A stretch of DNA of 64,000 nt from CAWAHD01 sp963781785 (GTDB taxonomy: Bacteria > Planctomycetota > Planctomycetia > Isosphaerales > Isosphaeraceae). Below, piece after piece: positions 8,470-17,042 of the stretch. The notes under the pieces are model-generated. The model did no database searches, was not told the origin of the DNA, and worked only from the letters and a program-made list of their open reading frames with translations. Where the stretch lies: the NCBI GenBank assembly GCA_963781785.1, contig CAWAHD010000001.1, positions 930,001 through 994,000 on the forward strand. The letters are read 5' to 3'. Position 1 is the first letter of the stretch. Every line of letters begins with the position of its first letter. The position numbers were made by a program, and so were the translations under genes.

Positions 8470-8527
8470 GTAGGTCAGGCTTTCCAGCCTGACTCCTTGG
8501 GATGTCAGGCTGGAAAGCCTGACCTAC
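8470..8527. repeat. perfect 24-bp inverted repeat (GTAGGTCAGGC family)
   Basis: Arms 8470-8493 and 8504-8527 are perfect reverse complements (start GTAGGTCAGGCTTTCC) around a 10-base loop. It lies about 100 bases after the stop of the large exported protein and could act as its transcription terminator or as a REP-like element; no T-run follows it. 8372-8661 holds nothing else I can support. Confidence 0.85.
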
Positions 8528-8661
8528 GGTAATGCGGGCCCGAACCCTGTGCGGCAACAGTTCTAGCCATCTGTCGGGTCATTGTTTTCTTTCGGTCGGT
8601 GGATGACACGATGCCCTTTCGCTAATCATCTTGCAACGGGATGGACTGGCACCAGCCGGTT

Positions 8662-8856
8662 TCAGCTCTCCGTCGGATGGAGGAGTCCGGCTTCTTTTCG
8701 CAGGGCGTCGCTCAACCTGCGGTTCGCGGCGTCGTCAAAGATCATCGCGCCGCAGTTTTCGCACTTCGCGACCTGGAAATCGACCAATGAAACCTGGTAC
8801 TTCCGACCGTCGTGCTCTAACTCGGTTTCATAAATGTCAAGGGTGGAAGGAAACAC
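8662..8856 (-). pseudogene. MqsA/YgiT-like antitoxin fragment
   Basis: 64 residues. ETELEHDGRKYQVSLVDFQVAKCENCGAMIF matches the YgiT/MqsA-type zinc-binding start (one CxxC visible, ENCG), followed by DDAANRRLSDALRKEAGLLHPTES, which is the linker that normally leads into an XRE-type helix-turn-helix. The frame stops exactly where the HTH should begin, and I find no convincing HTH in the other two frames downstream. So it is either a shortened single-domain protein or the N-terminal relic of an antitoxin. No toxin partner lies next to it. Confidence 0.55.
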
Positions 8857-8993
8857 GGCTCGCTGACGGCATTCCGCATTTCCATGGGAAAGGCTTCATG
8901 ATTAGACCCCTTCGGGCAACCAGGGCATGTGGTTCGGAAGCCCCACTCCATCGACAAACGCCTAACGACTACCGCCTAACTATGATCAGGCAG

Positions 8994-9254
8994 TCATGCG
9001 TACCCGAGGATCCGGTCGTACTCCGCGTGCGTCCCGATCCAGAACCAGACCAGATCGGGCCCATCCTCGACAGCCAGCGCCCGATAATGCAAGCCGACCC
9101 GAGCCGACCGGAAGCGACCGACCTGCTTCAGATGCAGCGAAGGGTGCCGCGAGTCCTGTCGAAGCAACGCATAACAGGCGTCTGCCAACCGCTGGACCGT
9201 GGCGGGCAGACGGTGGTAGCAGTCCCAGAATCGCGGGGTAGCGCGGTGGTTCAC
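8994..9254 (-). CDS. RelE/ParE-family toxin
   Basis: 86 residues from a GTG at 9254 that overlaps the antitoxin stop by GTGA; an ATG four codons earlier is possible. The sequence TPRFWDCYHRLPATVQRLADACYALLRQDSRHPSLHLKQV, then GRFRSARVGLHYRALAVEDGPDLVWFWIGTHAEYDRIL has the compact RelE/ParE fold pattern with basic residues on the strands and the terminal FWIGxHxEYDR motif. RelE-type toxins cleave ribosome-bound mRNA and ParE-type ones poison gyrase; this one cannot be assigned further. The pairing with the upstream antitoxin and translational coupling support a working module. Confidence 0.85.
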   Translation of the reverse strand: MNHRATPRFWDCYHRLPATVQRLADACYALLRQDSRHPSLHLKQVGRFRSARVGLHYRALAVEDGPDLVWFWIGTHAEYDRILGYA

Positions 9255-9451
9255 AGTTCGGTGCAACGTCCCTCATGGGCGTCACGCAGGGCCTCGTCGG
9301 CCAGCGCGTCCAGCCGGCCGTCGGCGACGTCCCGCTCGAACTGCCGGTCCCAAGCCGCGGCATCGAACTCGGCGAACCAGGCGCGGAGCGCGGCCAAGTC
9401 GTCGTCGGGGAGCTTGCGGATGGCGTCTTCGATCTCGTGGACGGTGCTCAT
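9251..9451 (-). CDS. antitoxin partner of the RelE/ParE-like toxin
   Basis: 66 residues, acidic and helical. TVHEIEDAIRKLPDDDLAALRAWFAEFDAAAWDRQFERDV is the pattern of small antitoxins that precede RelE-like toxins in planctomycetes and cyanobacteria; the C-terminal ADGRLDALADEALRDAHEGRCTEL is the toxin-binding tail. No DNA-binding motif is obvious. It is the first gene of the pair, and its stop overlaps the toxin start by four bases. Confidence 0.85.
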   Translation of the reverse strand: MSTVHEIEDAIRKLPDDDLAALRAWFAEFDAAAWDRQFERDVADGRLDALADEALRDAHEGRCTEL

Positions 9452-9783
9452 GACGATAACATATCGCTCGCGGTGAACCGAAGCAATGGCCCCTGCGACC
9501 TCAGTGCGGACGAGAGAATAAAGAAGGACACCAAACGCAATTGAGGGGACGAGAATGAATGAATGCTGTCACAATTGAAACCTGACGATGCGACGTCTGC
9601 CTTTTTTTCCTTCGTCTGGATGCATGACGCGATACATTTAGACCAAGGCCGTTGCGTTCGGAATTGCTTCCAGCATCTAGCCTGGCACGGCAATTCAATG
9701 CGTCTTTCGCGTGTTGTGCGGGGAAGAGGGAGGTTGCATCGGCCAGTGTCGCCCGACGATGCAATGCGTGCCCTTCTGCTCAC
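9452..9783. other. intergenic stretch, no supported gene
   Basis: Between two minus-strand gene groups. Lower GC than its surroundings and no convincing coding frame on either strand. Confidence 0.45.
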
Positions 9784-10260
9784 TCAAGAGGCATGCGCAG
9801 CGATTGAACGCGGCATCGCGTCGTACCACTCTCGTACACGATTCACGATCTGATCGACCGCCGCGTTATCGAGCGCGTGAAAATCCGGATGCTCAAAGAA
9901 ATTGAGGCCGACGTTACCAGATTTCACACTCGGTTCGGCAACCCACGCATAAGCAGCATCGTTCTTGCGAACATTGACGACGAAGACGCATGCGGGGAGG
10001 TAGAAAGCGTCACCCTTCTTGTACAGTTGCTTTACATTCTCTGTCCAATCGCCTTGATCCGATGACAGAGTTCCCTTTACCTGAACGACGAAAAACTTCG
10101 TCGTGGGAACATTGTCGGACCCGTTCAATGCCACGACGAAGTCTACGCCATCGTCTTGCGGGTTCTCGCTTCGCACACTCAGGTCGCTCCGAGACGTGAG
10201 CATGAGAGTAGCCAGTGCTTCGCTCCTCTCGGTGATGAACCAATTGCGGTCTTCTGGCAT
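9784..10260 (-). CDS. DUF4365-domain protein (putative nuclease-like), second of a pair
   Basis: 158 residues. The N-terminus MPEDRNWFITERSEALATLML followed by DDGVDFVVALNGSDN and FFVVQVKGTLSSDQ matches DUF4365, where the conserved D...QVK pattern resembles the D-x(n)-(E/Q)xK core of PD-(D/E)XK nucleases. No other domain is present. Members are found in defence islands and beside restriction genes, but no activity is established. It follows another DUF4365 gene by 10 bases on the same strand, so the two form an operon. Complete as far as can be judged. Confidence 0.8.
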   Translation of the reverse strand: MPEDRNWFITERSEALATLMLTSRSDLSVRSENPQDDGVDFVVALNGSDNVPTTKFFVVQVKGTLSSDQGDWTENVKQLYKKGDAFYLPACVFVVNVRKNDAAYAWVAEPSVKSGNVGLNFFEHPDFHALDNAAVDQIVNRVREWYDAMPRSIAAHAS

Positions 10261-10270
10261 TGCCTACCTC

Positions 10271-10856
10271 CTATTCCTTGAACTGCGAACCTGTCAGAAC
10301 CATGCTCCGGCTAGCCCAATACTGCTGAACCTCAGTTGCCAGTTGGGCGAGCACTCGGCCATCTATCTTGAAAGTCGAGGTCAAGCTCGCCACATGGTCC
10401 CGCGGTTCGTTCACTGAAAGCAGATACCCCCTTTTGATTCGGCTCATCAATCCCGACGACATAACTCGGAGCTTGCCACCCAACCATTCGATCGACATCC
10501 GTCTGGGATACCTGAACCTTGAGCTTGGGCGGATTCATGGTAAATCCCTTCGTGGTCGTCTTCACTTGCACGAAGAAGTAATAACCTGGATGGTCGACCA
10601 ATTCGAGGAGATAGTCGAATGTCGGAAACTTGTCTCCGAGAAATCGCGGACGGAAGTATGGCTCATTCCTTCCGCTCAGTTCTGTCATGATGACGACAAA
10701 CATCGCCTGTCCGCGCTCGCCAATGTCGTCTTTGCTCAAGTTCGTACCCCCGCGAGTGCCTTGCCCAATTCTACCAAGTTGTGGCCCACGAAAGGCGTTC
10801 TCGATCCCTTCCGCCCCAGAAGTTCCCTCAGTCTCCGCGTCGCTCACCTTCAGCAT
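10271..10856 (-). pseudogene. DUF4365-domain protein, first of a pair, frameshift in a G run
   Basis: Frame one gives DDIGERGQAMFVVIMTELSGR, then PYFRPRFLGDKFPTFDYLLELVD, YFFVQVKTTTKGF and VDRMVGWQAPSYVVGIDEPNQKG, a clear DUF4365 protein with the QVK motif. At a five-base G run (10427-10431 on the + strand as C5) the frame changes, and the natural C-terminus YLLSVNEPRDHVASLTSTF...QQYWASRS continues in a second frame to 10271. Deleting one G gives a continuous protein of about 194 residues. The start at 10856 (MLKVSDAETEG) is a guess; the open frame extends to 10940. Could be a sequencing error or a slippery site. Confidence 0.72.
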
Positions 10857-11041
10857 CAAGAGCGCCGTGGCGTCTGGGGCATCGTCGCGTGCCGAGGGAT
10901 CGTCCTCCGAGTTGTGGAAACACCGATACTCCACCGTCACCCTTGAATTCCTTGACTAGCCCGGAGCACCGCTCGTCAAATTCCACCGCCAGCGGGTGAT
11001 CCGTTGAAGCTCCATTTCGTCTGCGTCCCGCAGCGAGCATC

Positions 11042-11341
11042 TGCCACGGGGCCGAGCAGGCGCTGAGGTCGCTGATCGACCGCGACCCGAGCGACGCCGA
11101 GGCGCACCACAACCTGGGAACGCTGTTCATGCGGTCGAAACGTCACGAAGATGCGGTCGTCGCTTACCGGCAGTCATTGCGATACCGGACGAACCACGCC
11201 GCGACGTGCTTGAACTTGGGTTACGCCCTCAAGGACAGTGGTCGAATTGAGGAGGCCGCGGCGGCCTGGGAGCAAGCCGCCCGCCTGGCGCCGCACGACC
11301 CTGCGCCGCGGCAGCAGCTCGCGCGTCTCGGGGTGAGATAG
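11042..11341 (+). pseudogene. 5'-truncated TPR protein fragment
   Basis: In-frame reading before the first ATG gives QALRSLIDRDPSDAEAHHNLG, then TLFMRSKRHEDAVVAYRQSL and two more 34-residue units ending LAPHDPAPRQQLARLGVR. These are three canonical TPR repeats (LG..., A..., YA.. positions conserved), cut off at the left with no start codon. It is the C-terminal end of a larger TPR protein, probably of the glycosyltransferase-linked kind seen elsewhere in this window. 11342-11629 that follows has no gene. Confidence 0.7.
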
Positions 11342-11629
11342 GGATGCCGTTATGGAACATGCCCCACTCGTGCACGCGGGAGGTGTGCCTCCACGGTCGA
11401 CCGAGCGCCCCTGCGGATTGCGGTGAGTTTGACGGACGTACCGAGGCCGCTCTTCCGTTATTTCTGCTTGGACCGCTGCGACCCGACCAGGAGAATCCGG
11501 CGACGGCCATTTTCACGCACCAAAACGGCCAGATTTGTAGATCGTTTTGGGAGAACAGAATCTCCTCATGATCCGGCAGCGCCGTCGTGCTGCCGGTGAG
11601 GGCGACTCACAATTCACAGGGGAATTGTC

Positions 11630-13084
11630 ATGATGCCCGTCGCGCAAGAATCGGTGATCGAGGAAAAGCCAGCAGGCGACTCCGGTCCGGTCGAAGTGTT
11701 GCTGCGGCTGTTAAACGGCGCGGCCCTCCATCGCGGGGCCGACGACCGGCTGTACGTGAGAGTCCCGGTCGGCGGGCGCCATGATTTTTACGAGTTAAGG
11801 GGGGCGCCTTTACGAGATTGGCTCGTCGACGCCTATTATCAGAATCATGGGGCAGCGCCGTCACCCAGCGTGCTGGGCCGGGTGATCGCCGTTCTGGAAT
11901 CTCGCGCAAGGTTTCGGGGGACAGCCCGCCCGGTCTTCGTGCGAGTTGGTCTCGAGGACACCGACCTTTCGCCGGCCCACTATATCGACATGGGCGACCC
12001 TTCCGGACGCGCGATCGAGATCCGCGATTCCGGATGGACGATCGTCGAGAGCCCGGGCATCGAATTCCAGCGGCCAGCGGGTATGCTGCCGCTGCCAATG
12101 CCTCGGACCGATGGGTCGATCGATCTGCTCAGGCCGTACGTGAATCTGGACGAACGCGACTTTCGCCTGTTCACCGTCTGGGTGACTGCCTCAATGATCC
12201 CGATGGGTCCCTATCCGCCTCTGGTCCTTCAGGGCGAACAGGGCTCGGCCAAGAGCACGCTGGCGCGGGTCGCTCGGCTCTTGATCGACCCCCACTCGGT
12301 ACCTCTGCTCGGCGAGCCGGCGAGCACACGCGACCTGATGATCACGGCCGCGAACGTGTGGCTGCTCACGTTCGACAACCTTCGCACCCTGGCGCCCTGG
12401 CTTTCCGATGCCCTGTGCCGGCTGGCCGTCGGCGCCGGGCACGCCAACCGCTCGAACTACACCAACGATCAGTTGACGTATCTCGCCGCCCAGCGTCCGA
12501 TTCTTCTCAATGGGATCAGTGATTTCCTGACCCGCGGCGACCTGATCGACCGGGCTCTGATTCTTTATATGCAAGCCATTCGCCTCGCCCACCGCCGCAC
12601 CGAGGCTGAGTACTGGCGCTCGTTCCGCGCGGACTATCCGGCGATCCTGGGCGGTTTTCTCGATGCGATCGTGCTGGCCCGGCGCCTGCTTCCGTCGGTT
12701 GTCTTGACCAGGGTGCCTCGCATGGCCGACTTTGCCCACTGGGGTGAAGCCGTCGGCCGCGCGCTGGGCTGGCCCGAGGAAGAATTCCTCAAGAGCTACC
12801 TGCGAAACCGTCGCGCCGCCACCATCGCTTCAATTGAAGATTCGCTGGTCGGCAGCATGTTGCTATCCACGAGTTCTTCCTGGTCCGGGCCCGTCGTCCA
12901 GTTGCAAATGCTCCTCACCGAAGCCGCCGGCAAGAAAGTCGCCAGCTCAGCCGGCTGGCCCAAGAGCACGGCTCTGTTCGCACGCGAGCTGCACAAGGTC
13001 GCACCTCAGCTTCGCACGCACGGGATTTCCATCACGTTCTCGCGACACAATACGGGGCGGCTCGTGACCATCAAGGCGCAGTGA
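11630..13084 (+). CDS. P-loop ATPase related to phage/plasmid primase-helicases
   Basis: 484 residues. The N-terminal 170 residues have no recognised domain. A Walker A motif GEQGSAKST lies near residue 205, Walker B-like WLLTFDNL near residue 243, and a sensor-type TYLAAQRPILLNGISDF near residue 290; then a helical region and a C-terminal winged-helix-like part (STALFARELHKVAPQLRTHG). This resembles the ATPase/helicase part of phage-type primases (DUF5906/SF3-like) without the primase domain. Start is ATG at 11630 or 11633, with AGGGG upstream. It stands alone among toxin-antitoxin genes and ends 30 bases before a convergent DUF4058 gene. Confidence 0.75.
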   Translation: MMPVAQESVIEEKPAGDSGPVEVLLRLLNGAALHRGADDRLYVRVPVGGRHDFYELRGAPLRDWLVDAYYQNHGAAPSPSVLGRVIAVLESRARFRGTARPVFVRVGLEDTDLSPAHYIDMGDPSGRAIEIRDSGWTIVESPGIEFQRPAGMLPLPMPRTDGSIDLLRPYVNLDERDFRLFTVWVTASMIPMGPYPPLVLQGEQGSAKSTLARVARLLIDPHSVPLLGEPASTRDLMITAANVWLLTFDNLRTLAPWLSDALCRLAVGAGHANRSNYTNDQLTYLAAQRPILLNGISDFLTRGDLIDRALILYMQAIRLAHRRTEAEYWRSFRADYPAILGGFLDAIVLARRLLPSVVLTRVPRMADFAHWGEAVGRALGWPEEEFLKSYLRNRRAATIASIEDSLVGSMLLSTSSSWSGPVVQLQMLLTEAAGKKVASSAGWPKSTALFARELHKVAPQLRTHGISITFSRHNTGRLVTIKAQ

Positions 13085-13114
13085 ACCCCGCGGATCCACT
13101 CGCCGATCCGTTGT

Positions 13115-13849
13115 TTACGCAATCCACACGTCGCGGCAGGCTTGCTCGTAGCTCTGTTCCAGATCGAGCGGGACCACGAGGTCTGGGCTTAACCAGAGTG
13201 GCAACGTCGGGAGCGGTTCTTGCAGAGTCAAACGGTGGGACCACGCTTCCAGGAGCGTTCGTTTCCCTTGCCTGGTCCAACGACACGAGGCAGCGTAGAG
13301 GTGCGGAGGCGGATCACCCAACGTCGGGTCGGACTGGCCGATCACGGCCAACAGCTCGAAGTAAAGGTTGAATTGCTTGACAGTCACCAGATCGACGATG
13401 CTGACCGCCACGCCTTTCTGGACCAGCGCTGCGCACTTGGCGACAAAGACACCGCGATGTTCCGGTCGATCCTTGTTCGCCGGACTGACGATCTCGATGG
13501 CCGCGACCAGGCGCCGCCCGCGCCTCGCGTCGAAGATTCGGACCTCGTACGCGTCGTAGTCCGGTAAAGTCGTTTCCACGGCCACGCTGGGCTGCGCTGG
13601 AACCCATACGGCGGTCGGCATCCCTCCATTCCCCTCGGTCTTCGTGGACAACGGCGGAGCCTCGTCTTTCTCGAACGCCGCGATATCAATCTCGACCTGC
13701 GACCCGGAATGGACGCGTGGCTCGGCAATATAGCCGGCTGGAAGTTGCTTGCGCAAGTGCTGGACGATGACTGCCGGCCATTGACCGTGGAAGCCCTCCC
13801 ACGAGGTGATCAAGTCCAGTGGCGGTAAAAAGTGATCGCGGAGCGGCAC
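13115..13849 (-). CDS. DUF4058 family protein
   Basis: 244 residues, complete. The start MPLRDHFLPPLDLITSWEGFHGQWP and the motif FDARRGRRLVAAIEIVSPANKDRPEHRG are characteristic of DUF4058, a family common in planctomycetes and cyanobacteria with many paralogs per genome. The EIVSPANK segment resembles the ExK edge of restriction-endonuclease-like folds, but no activity is known. Single gene, convergent with the P-loop ATPase. Confidence 0.88.
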   Translation of the reverse strand: MPLRDHFLPPLDLITSWEGFHGQWPAVIVQHLRKQLPAGYIAEPRVHSGSQVEIDIAAFEKDEAPPLSTKTEGNGGMPTAVWVPAQPSVAVETTLPDYDAYEVRIFDARRGRRLVAAIEIVSPANKDRPEHRGVFVAKCAALVQKGVAVSIVDLVTVKQFNLYFELLAVIGQSDPTLGDPPPHLYAASCRWTRQGKRTLLEAWSHRLTLQEPLPTLPLWLSPDLVVPLDLEQSYEQACRDVWIA

Positions 13850-13930
13850 AACAGGTTCCTCCAGCTCACATTCTAACGGCTTCTCACGGTCGTGCTAGCT
13901 AAACGGCGTTGCGTGCTTCTGAGGCGCGCG

Positions 13931-13991
13931 ATCGACGGGATGTTCGGCGCGGGTCTCACGACCCTGCCGAAAGCCCCGACCGGAGGTCTCC
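13931..13991 (+). repeat. dispersed planctomycete repeat, copy B
   Basis: GATCGACGGGATGTTCGGCG, then CGGGTCTCACGACCCTGCCG and CGACCGGAGGTCTCCA. Same unit as 3830-3910 and 49916-49982, in the same orientation. It lies between the DUF4058 start and the PIN remnant. Confidence 0.7.
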
Positions 13992-14065
13992 AGCAAGCGC
14001 CACACGCCCCTTTACTCGCGTCCCCAAATGGTGCAAGGTCGCTTACCCGGGAGGGTTCCTTCTTC

Positions 14066-14157
14066 TCACGCGGCGCCGGAGCGTATCGCGGCGGCCAAGA
14101 CATGCCGGTCGTTGGGATCCGGCAGTGACAGGGAATCGATCAAGTCCCGATCAGTAG
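14066..14157 (-). pseudogene. C-terminal remnant of a PIN-domain (VapC-like) toxin
   Basis: Reading the frame that overlaps the end of the HTH gene gives DRDLIDSLSLPDPNDRHVLA, then AAIRSGAA and a stop. PDPNDRHVLAAAI is the conserved third-acidic-residue region of a planctomycete PIN-domain family normally about 150-190 residues long. Only about 28 residues survive; the N-terminal acidic residues are gone. Family members follow an excisionase-type HTH antitoxin, which is exactly what precedes it here, so the toxin was deleted while the antitoxin gene remained. Confidence 0.65.
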
Positions 14158-14660
14158 CCCATTCCTGACTCCTGGGCTTCGGCCGTGAGCTGGTCGAGGA
14201 TCTTGGCTCGGGCCTCGTCGTCTTTCTGCTTGAAAGCCATCAGGGCGTCGAACCGAACGCGGCGGTACTTGCCGACCGAGCGGGACGGGATCTTCCCCTC
14301 GTCGAGCAGCTTGACGACGTAAGGCCGGGAAACGTTGAGCAGATCGGCCGCCTGCTGGGTCGTCAGTTCCGAGTGTGTGGGGATGAGAGTGACGGCGTTT
14401 CCCTGGGACATCTCGGTCAGCAGGTGGACGAACAGCCGCAGCGCGGATGCCGGCACGGATACTGTCTCGGTTTCGTCGCCGTCGTCGAGGAGGCGGATCC
14501 GGACGCTCGTACGCCGGCCGAGCTTGTGGGTGGCCAAGAGGCGGCCCGACTCCCGCGCCAACTGGGCGTCGGCTGGGCTGGGGGCGACGGTCTCAAAATT
14601 CTCAGGGAGCAGCGTGGCCTGGGTTTTTCCTCCTGTCTCGTGACACGGGAAGTATACCAT
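14151..14660 (-). CDS. excisionase/MerR-type HTH DNA-binding protein, orphan antitoxin
   Basis: About 169 residues from the ATG at 14660. The C-terminal half holds a MerR/excisionase-type helix-turn-helix: LTTQQAADLLNVSRPYVVKL followed by LDEGKIPSRSVGKYRRVRFDAL. The N-terminal half (LLPENFETVAPSPADAQLAR) is the conserved start of antitoxins paired with PIN toxins. The best Shine-Dalgarno, AGGAGG (cctcct at 14629-14634), lies inside this frame; the codon where family members seem to start is an ACG (14613-14615), so the true start may be lost or unusual. The toxin next to it is only a remnant. Confidence 0.75.
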   Translation of the reverse strand: MVYFPCHETGGKTQATLLPENFETVAPSPADAQLARESGRLLATHKLGRRTSVRIRLLDDGDETETVSVPASALRLFVHLLTEMSQGNAVTLIPTHSELTTQQAADLLNVSRPYVVKLLDEGKIPSRSVGKYRRVRFDALMAFKQKDDEARAKILDQLTAEAQESGMGY

Positions 14661-14966
14661 CTGGTCGAAACAGAAGAAACGCTCGAATCCCTCGAAAAAG
14701 AGCCCTTCCATCGCCCTTTTGCGCCGGGCCGGTCGTTCGCGTCGTTCCATTCCTCCCTGACCTCTACGATTGACCGTCGCCGTCGCGGCGTTTCGTCGCG
14801 GCGGTTCACCGACGCGCGTCCCGTCCTCCGCTCCAGTGACGATGTCGTCGTTGTTCCTCACCTGGCTCGCGATGCCTGTCCTTCGTTGCGTTGTAAAGTT
14901 CTGATACCGCGTACGCTATTCCAAATTGCCGGAGGTTCTCGAGTCTTTTCTGCTTGTGGTGGAGGC

Positions 14967-15713
14967 TTAGTCGCGTAGATAATCGGCCTCGACGACTTTT
15001 CCGTCGATCATCCTGACAACGATAAACTCCGAGTTGAAACGACCATCGTCCGGATCGAGAGTGTACTGGACACCCGAATCGTCGAACCGCGCGAGCGGGC
15101 GCTTGCCGTGAAACTGCTTACGCATGACGCCGTCGACCTGTTTCTCCGTCATGCCAGGATGGATCTGAGCATATGCACGAAGGAAGTGCCTGCGCATGTT
15201 CCAATCAATGTTCCGCTGAACCCCGATCCAGCATGCGAACACACCGTAAACCGCGATCACTGCTAACAGACGCCTCACTCCGATCGCTCGATCAAGGAGG
15301 AGGGGGCCTACCGCAAACAAGCCAATCGCCAGCGCGGCCAATACAGCGTTCGTGGATTCTCCGACGCAAAACGTCATATCGAGCACCGCGAATGCCGCTC
15401 CCAGTGCGGCGAGCGCCACCAGCGACAGCGCGTCCAGGCGGCGCCTCAAGTATCGCGGAAATCGCAGTCCTGCCTCGGCTCGGCTCGTGAGATCGCTTAT
15501 GATCGCTGCGGCCATGAGATTCAGAGCAATAACAGCGGCGATACCAATTAACCGTGCGGAGTCCTCCGGAGCGTGACCGTGGTCGAGGACTCTGAACTCG
15601 GTCTCCCTGAGAAGTGAAATCTGGACAGTTGCCCACGCTGCAAGCGTCGCGATCGCCGGGGCCGCTACCTTGTGAACGAGCCGCCAGTAAACCCCGCGCG
15701 TTCCGAGCATCAT
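14967..15713 (-). CDS. polytopic membrane protein with a SmpA/BamE-like C-terminus
   Basis: About 248 residues from ATG 15713 (MLGTRGVYWRLV; the first of two ATGs). Four to five hydrophobic helices cover residues about 18-185 (APAIATLAAWATVQI, IGIAAVIALNLMAAAII, LSLVALAALGAAFAVLD, AVLAALAIGLFAVGPLLL, LLAVIAVYGVFACWIGV). The soluble C-terminus AYAQIHPGMTEKQVDGVMRKQF...YTLDPDDGRFNSEFIVVRMIDGKVVEADYL has the pattern of the SmpA/OmlA (BamE) fold: GMTEKQV helix then a three-strand sheet. Function unknown. The region 14661-14966 upstream-to-downstream carries no other gene. Confidence 0.72.
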   Translation of the reverse strand: MMLGTRGVYWRLVHKVAAPAIATLAAWATVQISLLRETEFRVLDHGHAPEDSARLIGIAAVIALNLMAAAIISDLTSRAEAGLRFPRYLRRRLDALSLVALAALGAAFAVLDMTFCVGESTNAVLAALAIGLFAVGPLLLDRAIGVRRLLAVIAVYGVFACWIGVQRNIDWNMRRHFLRAYAQIHPGMTEKQVDGVMRKQFHGKRPLARFDDSGVQYTLDPDDGRFNSEFIVVRMIDGKVVEADYLRD

Positions 15714-16195
15714 TGCCTCACTGTTGCGCGACGCAGATGCTGTCGTGCTTACGGCCTGAGCGTGCGATATGGTGAAAACCAAACTATAGAGTTAGCAGTC
15801 AATTGGGGAAGACACGCATACAGGCGACTTGTGCGCCAGTTCTGTTCGGTGATCCGCGAGAATCCCACTTTCTACTTTAAGCTACACCTGTTCGGAACTG
15901 TGCCCTTTACCTCGATCCGTCAGGTGGAAGCGATTTCAGTATTGCTGTCCCCCGCGTACCCTGGATTGTAGCCGCCGTAAGGCGTGTACGCACCACTTCC
16001 CGGAGTCGCGTTGGGACAGTTTGAAGCCGCTGGCGGCTTTTTTGGCGAAGGAAGCCCGGTCGGCCTCAAAGGTACCGCCCGGCCGACGGGCTTCCGCCCA
16101 TTCTGGCCGTTGCTTTCCCCTGCTGCGGGATTGTCGCCCTGAGGATTCCGTATCACGATCGGAATCCACTTCAGAGTCCCATCGGTCATTGTCCC
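15714..16195. other. intergenic stretch, weak minus-strand open frame only
   Basis: A Pro/Asn/Gly-rich minus-strand frame (15920-16189, MTDGTLKWIPIVIRNPQGDN...) is open but has no homologue I recognise and no clear ribosome binding site, so I do not call it a gene. Confidence 0.35.
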
Positions 16196-16426
16196 CTTTC
16201 GCTCCGCGAAAGTACGTTCTCTCCATGAGCAAGGATTTACCGAGCATCGCACAGGTCTTTTCGTCGCCTTTCGCTCCGCGAAAGTTCGCCCTCTCCATGA
16301 GCGATCCGCGACTTTATTCTGACATCAACGCTTGTCGATGAGCGATTCGTCACTCGGCGGGACGGATTCTCCGAGCATGGGAATACTCCTTCGTGGAGCA
16401 AATGCACATCTTTCGCGGAGCGAAAG
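16196..16426. repeat. three CTTTCGC-nnn-GCGAAAG palindromes
   Basis: CTTTCGCTCCGCGAAAG occurs at 16196-16212 and 16268-16284, exactly 72 bases apart, each followed by a CTCTCCATGAGC block; an inverted copy CTTTCGCGGAGCGAAAG is at 16410-16426. The first two form a diverged 72-base tandem unit. Likely a REP/MITE-like intergenic family. Confidence 0.75.
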
Positions 16427-16451
16427 GCGACTTTGATCGGACCACCGCGTC

Positions 16452-16658
16452 GTGACCCGTATTGTTCTGCGTTCGGAGGCGGACGCCAAAGCAGCACGGG
16501 ATCTGGTTTATACCCCGGAGCGATTGGCGGTCGATGCGAAGAGGAGGGAACTCCTTGAGAAGTTGAGTGGGAGCGGTCTCTCGACGGAAGACATCGTAAA
16601 GTCGCTCTCCGCCGTCTTGGCTAGGCGAATACTTCCCGCTGAAGGCAAAGGGAAATGA
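16452..16658 (+). CDS. possible small protein
   Basis: 68 residues from GTG 16452, with natural-looking composition: VLRSEADAKAARDLVYTPER then LEKLSGSGLSTEDIVKSLSA. It looks helical and basic at the C-terminus. No good ribosome binding site and no known family, so it may be spurious. It stands between the palindrome cluster and the HNH gene; 16659-17042 has no gene. Confidence 0.35.
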   Translation: MTRIVLRSEADAKAARDLVYTPERLAVDAKRRELLEKLSGSGLSTEDIVKSLSAVLARRILPAEGKGK

Positions 16659-17042
16659 AGCTGAGGGCACGTGCCACAACGCGACCCGATTGGCGGGCTG
16701 TCGAGAGAGTTGCCTCGGAGCCAGGGCGTCCGGGAATCTTGCCTGGGCAATCGCGCTAGCTATGTCCGCGAGAGCAAGCGAGTCGTGATCCGCGTACTCG
16801 AGGCTGATTGCCAGGAACCGTGAGCCGATGATTCCCCGGCAGAACCGTGACAGGCTCGATCCATGTGTGCTAAAACTGCCGTCTAAATCCCTCCGATTTC
16901 TGCCAAGCCGAGTTCGGCAGAGGAGTAAGAGATGGCCGCTCTGCGAACCGCTGTACACAGCCCGATTCGTTTCCTTGCGGCAGACCGGACTGCTCAAGCG
17001 GAATCCATGCCGGACTCCGCGCGGGCGCTACCCACCACGATC

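Noticed and set aside
10427..10431. Programmed frameshift in DUF4365
   Set aside because: Not accepted as the main explanation because similar indels occur throughout the window; kept only as an alternative.
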